Both the position numbers and the translations under genes were made by a program. The notes beneath the pieces are model-generated. The model worked only from the letters and a program-made list of their open reading frames with translations. It was not told the origin of the DNA and did no database searches. This document shows, in pieces, positions 60,418-64,000 of a stretch of 64,000 nucleotides of DNA. The stretch covers positions 1 to 64,000 of the forward strand of contig JAFTGH010000014.1 of the NCBI GenBank assembly GCA_017458005.1, read 5' to 3'. Source of the DNA: Prevotella sp. GTDB taxonomy: Bacteria > Bacteroidota > Bacteroidia > Bacteroidales > Bacteroidaceae. Position 1 is the first letter of the stretch. Each line of letters starts with the position of its first letter.

Positions 60418-61578
60418 ATGACAAAAGGACAATTCCCAACAGATAAGTTCCAACAACTCCAAACACCGTTCTATTATTACGATGCGGAGTTGTTGCGTAA
60501 GACTTTGCAATCCATCAACACAGAGGCAAGCAAGCATGAGGGCTTTGTGGTACACTATGCTGTCAAGGCGAATGCCAATCCTCAGATATTACGTATTATC
60601 CGTGAGGCAGGACTGGGTGCCGACTGTGTGAGCGGAGGTGAGATAGAAGCCTCTTTGAAAGCCGGTTTCCCTTCCTCTAAAATTGTCTATGCCGGAGTGG
60701 GAAAGAGTGACTGGGAGATTAACCTTGGACTGGACAACAACATCTTTTGCTTTAATGTGGAGAGCATACCAGAACTGGAGGTCATCAATGAGTTAGCCGC
60801 CCGGAAAGGAAAGGTTGCAAGAGTCGCTTTTCGGTTGAACCCCAATGTGGGGGCTCATACACATGCCAATATCACAACAGGTCTTGCTGAGAACAAGTTC
60901 GGTATCGCCATGCGTGATATGATGAGTGTCATAGAGGAATCTCAAGCCATGAGTCATGTCAAAGTCGTTGGACTTCATTTCCATATTGGCAGTCAGATTC
61001 TGGACATGGGTGATTTTGAGGCTCTCTGTAATCGGGTCAACGAACTGCAAAGTGAGTTGGAGCGTCATCGTATCATTGTGGAGCATATCAATGTGGGCGG
61101 TGGACTCGGTGTTGACTATCAGCACCCTAACCGTGTCCCCATACCCGATTTCAAGGCGTATTTCGACACTTATGCCAAGAAACTTAAGTTGCGTCCTGGT
61201 CAGACCCTGCACTTTGAACTCGGTCGTGCCGTAGTAGCACAATGTGGCAGTCTGATTACACGTACCTTATATATTAAGAAGGGAGCCACCAAACAGTTCT
61301 GTATTGTTGATGCTGGTTTTACCGATTTGATTCGCCCAGCCCTTTATCAGGCATATCATAAGATAGAGAATATTACCAGTGAGGAGCCTGCACAGGCGTA
61401 TGACGTTGTTGGACCTATCTGCGAGTCAACAGATGTCTTCGCCAAACAGATTGACTTGAACACGGCTCATCGTGGCGACTTGCTTGCCATACGCTCTGCT
61501 GGTGCCTACGGGGAGATCATGGCGTCGCAGTATAACTGCCGTCGTCTTCCGCAGGGCTATACGAGTGATGAGATATAA
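60418..61578 (+). CDS. lysA: Diaminopimelate decarboxylase
   Basis: The 386-aa PLP enzyme has YAVKANANP with PLP-Lys50, SGGEIEASLKAGF, GLHFHIGSQI, INVGGGLGVDY, ELGRAVVAQCG and PICESTDVFAK. It makes lysine from meso-DAP. With lysC 20 nt upstream it forms a lysine pair. Confidence 0.96.
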   Translation: MTKGQFPTDKFQQLQTPFYYYDAELLRKTLQSINTEASKHEGFVVHYAVKANANPQILRIIREAGLGADCVSGGEIEASLKAGFPSSKIVYAGVGKSDWEINLGLDNNIFCFNVESIPELEVINELAARKGKVARVAFRLNPNVGAHTHANITTGLAENKFGIAMRDMMSVIEESQAMSHVKVVGLHFHIGSQILDMGDFEALCNRVNELQSELERHRIIVEHINVGGGLGVDYQHPNRVPIPDFKAYFDTYAKKLKLRPGQTLHFELGRAVVAQCGSLITRTLYIKKGATKQFCIVDAGFTDLIRPALYQAYHKIENITSEEPAQAYDVVGPICESTDVFAKQIDLNTAHRGDLLAIRSAGAYGEIMASQYNCRRLPQGYTSDEI

Positions 61579-61587
61579 TGATTCATC

Positions 61588-62241
61588 ATGACTAACGACA
61601 ATAGAAATATCCAATTATCCATCGTGATGGTTGTGCACGATGAGGACACGATACTGGAACAGAACCTACCCGTGTTCCTGACCCAACCGTGCGACACCTG
61701 CTATGAGGTCATCGTTGTGGATGATGCCTCTTCTGACCAAACACCTGATGTACTGAAGGACTTGAAGGAGAAATATCCTCATCTTCATACCACCTTCTTC
61801 CCGAAGTCCGTACCCAATCCAAGCAGAACGCAACTGGCTTTATATGTAGGCATCAAAGCAGCCCATAGCGACTGTATTGTGATAGCCGACATCAAACGTC
61901 CACCGACATCTCCTGCATGGATAGACGGACTTGCCCAGGAACTGAGTAACGGTAATGCCGAGGTGGCTATGGTCTATAGTGACAGAAAGCGTACAGAGGA
62001 AGTCTATCTCCAGTCTTTCGATCAACTAGAGGATGCCGAGGGTTTCCTGTTAAAAGCCGAGAGACGTTCAGGAAAGGGACATCAAGGAAGCAGACTCAAG
62101 CGGAAAAGGGGCATCTACGACGCTGTCGCTATATGTCGGGCACGTATCTTTGATGCCGTGCGCTTATACGACCACACGGTGAAAGGCGGCAAACTACTGG
62201 GGCTTAGGATGGGTGTTCTCTGGAGAAACATGTTTAACTGA
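61588..62241 (+). CDS. GT2-like glycosyltransferase, short
   Basis: The 217-aa protein has the N-terminal GT2 fold: IQLSIVMVVHDEDTILEQNL, VIVVDDASSDQTPDVL and a region IVIADIKRPP in place of the usual DxD aspartates. It is shorter than a typical GT2 enzyme, has no membrane helix, and the altered DxD raises doubt about activity. The acceptor is unknown. Begins 9 nt after lysA and precedes the second glycosyltransferase-like gene by 11 nt. Confidence 0.78.
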   Translation: MTNDNRNIQLSIVMVVHDEDTILEQNLPVFLTQPCDTCYEVIVVDDASSDQTPDVLKDLKEKYPHLHTTFFPKSVPNPSRTQLALYVGIKAAHSDCIVIADIKRPPTSPAWIDGLAQELSNGNAEVAMVYSDRKRTEEVYLQSFDQLEDAEGFLLKAERRSGKGHQGSRLKRKRGIYDAVAICRARIFDAVRLYDHTVKGGKLLGLRMGVLWRNMFN

Positions 62242-62252
62242 TACCGATACCT

Positions 62253-63347
62253 ATGAAGATACTGCACTATATCGCAAAAGACGACAGCATGATCACAAGT
62301 TATGTGAACATGCTGGTAGGCAGTATGGGACTTGAAGCCGACAACAGTATCGTCATAAATGAGTCTGAAGCGAAAGAGCATCTTAAATCGACCCATTACG
62401 ATATCCTGCATATTCATGGTTGTTGGCATTTTGCCGCCTATCGTGTTCTCAAGCAAGCCATCAAGAGAGGAAGCCGTGTAGTGCTGTCACCCTACGGACA
62501 ATTAGAGCCGTGGATCATGGATGAGCGTTACTGGAAGGAGAAACTGCCCAAGAAGATTCTGTTCCAGAAAGATATTGTCGAGAAGGCGTATGCCGTCATC
62601 ATACAGGGAAAGATGGAAGAGGAGTGTATCCGCAATTTAGGGTGGAATACTCGTCTGGAGATTATCCGTAATCCTGTCATCACCCACTCTATCTCCCCAT
62701 CAGAGATGGCATATAAGACCTATTGTGTCTATCGCAAGGTGCTTGACAGCCATACCATAGAACTGATGCGTGACCAGACACGCCAACTGGTTCGCAGTTT
62801 CATCAAAGCAGGTATTACGGGGGACTGTCAATGGGTGACGGATGACCTCTATGAGATAAACGATCCTGAGCAATGGCGCTATGTGGTCATCTATTCCCAC
62901 TACGAGAATATCGCCAATATCATACGGCGAGGCGCTCATCTCCTGAATTACCGTATTCCTGACATAGAGGCGCATAACATCACCTGCTATCTCCCCAAGA
63001 ACTATGAGATGGCGAAGACCATACAGGATACTATCGGACTACAATACGCCTCAGAGAACGACCGTTTGATGGCCACTTTCAAACAAGTCCGCAAACTGAT
63101 GCTACACCGTCAACTGACAATCAGCCATCTTTGCGAGATTGACCGTGAACTCAGAGAGCACGACGTAGAGGAAGACCATCTGTGTGAGACGCTGAGAGAG
63201 GCAAGACTATACAAGACTGCCTGCCGCACGATGCAACTACTCTCCGAATGGACGGGGTTCGATGAGGGGTTCATGCCTCTCCCACCCTTGGACGATAAGA
63301 TAACCAAGCAAATCAGTAAACAAATCTATAACCACCTGAAGATATGA
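62253..63347 (+). CDS. GT4-like N-terminal half fused to an unknown helical domain
   Basis: The 364-aa protein begins MKILHYIAKDDSMITSYVNML and contains ILHIHGCWHF and VVLSPYGQLEPWIM as in the N-terminal Rossmann half of GT4 glycosyltransferases. After RNPVITHS (about 150) the nucleotide-sugar half is missing and is replaced by about 210 residues of charged helical sequence that I do not recognise (…DVEEDHLCETLREARLYKTACRTM…). Translated into fbp with an ATGA overlap. Either a specialised carbohydrate enzyme or a binding protein. Confidence 0.7.
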   Translation: MKILHYIAKDDSMITSYVNMLVGSMGLEADNSIVINESEAKEHLKSTHYDILHIHGCWHFAAYRVLKQAIKRGSRVVLSPYGQLEPWIMDERYWKEKLPKKILFQKDIVEKAYAVIIQGKMEEECIRNLGWNTRLEIIRNPVITHSISPSEMAYKTYCVYRKVLDSHTIELMRDQTRQLVRSFIKAGITGDCQWVTDDLYEINDPEQWRYVVIYSHYENIANIIRRGAHLLNYRIPDIEAHNITCYLPKNYEMAKTIQDTIGLQYASENDRLMATFKQVRKLMLHRQLTISHLCEIDRELREHDVEEDHLCETLREARLYKTACRTMQLLSEWTGFDEGFMPLPPLDDKITKQISKQIYNHLKI

Positions 63348-64000
63348 ATACCAGTGACTACACTAACCCTAATGACAAGAATCGGGACATGCACTATCTG
63401 CAACTGCTGTCCAACTCGTTTCCGACCATTGCGTCTGCCTCCACGGAGATTATCAACCTAGAGGCAATTCTGAACCTTCCGAAAGGTACGGAGCATTTCC
63501 TCGCGGACCTTCACGGAGAGAGTGAGGCATTTCTGCATGTCTTGAAAAATGCCTCCGGCAATATCAAGCGCAAGGTGACAGAACTCTTTGCCGGGGATAT
63601 CCGAGACAAAGAGCGTAAGGAATTGTGTACGCTGATTTATTATCCTGAACAGAAGATAGAACTCATCAAGGCTTCTGAGCCCGATATCGAGGACTGGTAT
63701 CATATCACCATCCATCGCCTTGTTGCCGTCTGTCGTGATGTCAGCAGCAAATACACTCGATCAAAGGTGCGTAAGTCTCTGCCAGAGGACTTCAGGTATA
63801 TTATCGAGGAACTGTTGCATGAGCGGACCGACGACTCGGACAAAGCGGCGTATGTGAGTGTCATTGTCGACACGATCATCTCCACGGGACGAGCCGATGA
63901 CTTCATCATCGCCCTCTGCAATGTCATCCAACGACTTGCCATCGACCAACTGCATATTCTTGGAGATATCTACGACCGTGGACCTGGTGCCCATATCATC
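63344..64000 (+). CDS. fbp: Fructose-1,6-bisphosphatase class 3 (partial, cut by window end)
   Basis: 219 codons are visible from ATG 63344. The protein starts MNTSDYTNPNDKNRDMHYLQLLSNSFPTIASA and includes HFLADLHGESEAF (metallophosphatase first motif), a long insert, then LHILGDIYDRGPGAHII (second motif, GDIYDRG). This is the Firmicutes/Bacteroidetes-type class 3 FBPase (about 650 aa) of gluconeogenesis. The frame is open at the right edge, so the gene continues outside the window. Confidence 0.94.
   Translation, partial: MNTSDYTNPNDKNRDMHYLQLLSNSFPTIASASTEIINLEAILNLPKGTEHFLADLHGESEAFLHVLKNASGNIKRKVTELFAGDIRDKERKELCTLIYYPEQKIELIKASEPDIEDWYHITIHRLVAVCRDVSSKYTRSKVRKSLPEDFRYIIEELLHERTDDSDKAAYVSVIVDTIISTGRADDFIIALCNVIQRLAIDQLHILGDIYDRGPGAHII

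Overview
The window looks like chromosome of a Bacteroidales bacterium, most likely Prevotella or a close relative. The evidence is BspA-type leucine-rich repeats, a BACON-domain lipoprotein, DUF4348 and DUF4369 lipoproteins, GldE next to Ssb, the six-gene Rnf cluster, carboxynorspermidine decarboxylase, and many promoters of the Bacteroidetes form TTTG - about 20 nt - TAnnTTTG. Shine-Dalgarno sequences are mostly absent. No rRNA, CRISPR array or intact insertion sequence was seen.

Layout. 1-6.9 kb is accessory and surface-related: an AbiH-like gene runs into a small unknown gene and a BspA-like repeat protein. A small acidic protein, a BACON lipoprotein and a PEGA/beta-barrel protein follow. 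Upstream of the PEGA gene lies a roughly 300-nt region rich in stem-loops, and next to it are a decayed RhuM-like gene and a candidate small RNA with its own promoter and terminator. 6.9-25.2 kb is mostly housekeeping: TPR protein, peptide deformylase, RuvX, SPOR lipoprotein, a YtxH/holin-like membrane trio, MBL hydrolase, MurB, PheS, PanE, clostripain-like protease, GldE, Ssb, four tRNAs (Gly, Leu, Leu, Gly), NspC, a ThiE-like protein, Prs and a thioredoxin-fold lipoprotein. 25.2-30.8 kb is the Rnf electron-transport operon (RseC-like, then B-C-D-G-E-A). 30.9-35 kb holds small envelope genes, a LysM glucosaminidase, cytidine deaminase and rubrerythrin.

35.0-41.6 kb is a clear accessory island. 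About 700 bp of non-coding DNA packed with palindromes and iterated motifs borders a tight four-gene operon: AIPR-family protein, C5 DNA methyltransferase, EcoRII-like restriction endonuclease, and a 220-aa protein made of two copies of one domain. A decayed gene lies on the other side.

41.6-64 kb returns to core genes: rhamnogalacturonan acetylesterase-like protein, HisS, PurA, a Fur-family regulator, DNA alkylation repair-like protein, dipeptidyl peptidase III, an AraC-type regulator, RecQ, BrkB/YihY, RNase P RNA, LMW phosphatase, GreA, a WYL regulator, PurU, HisH-HisA-HisF-HisIE, FtsE, LysC, LysA, two glycosyltransferase-like proteins and the start of a class 3 fructose-1,6-bisphosphatase.

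The best candidates for something undescribed are the stem-loop-rich RNA region at 5569-5868, the small RNA at 6388-6480, and the AIPR/EcoRII-like/duplicated-domain island with its repeat-rich border. All functional statements come from reading motifs and context; no database search was run.
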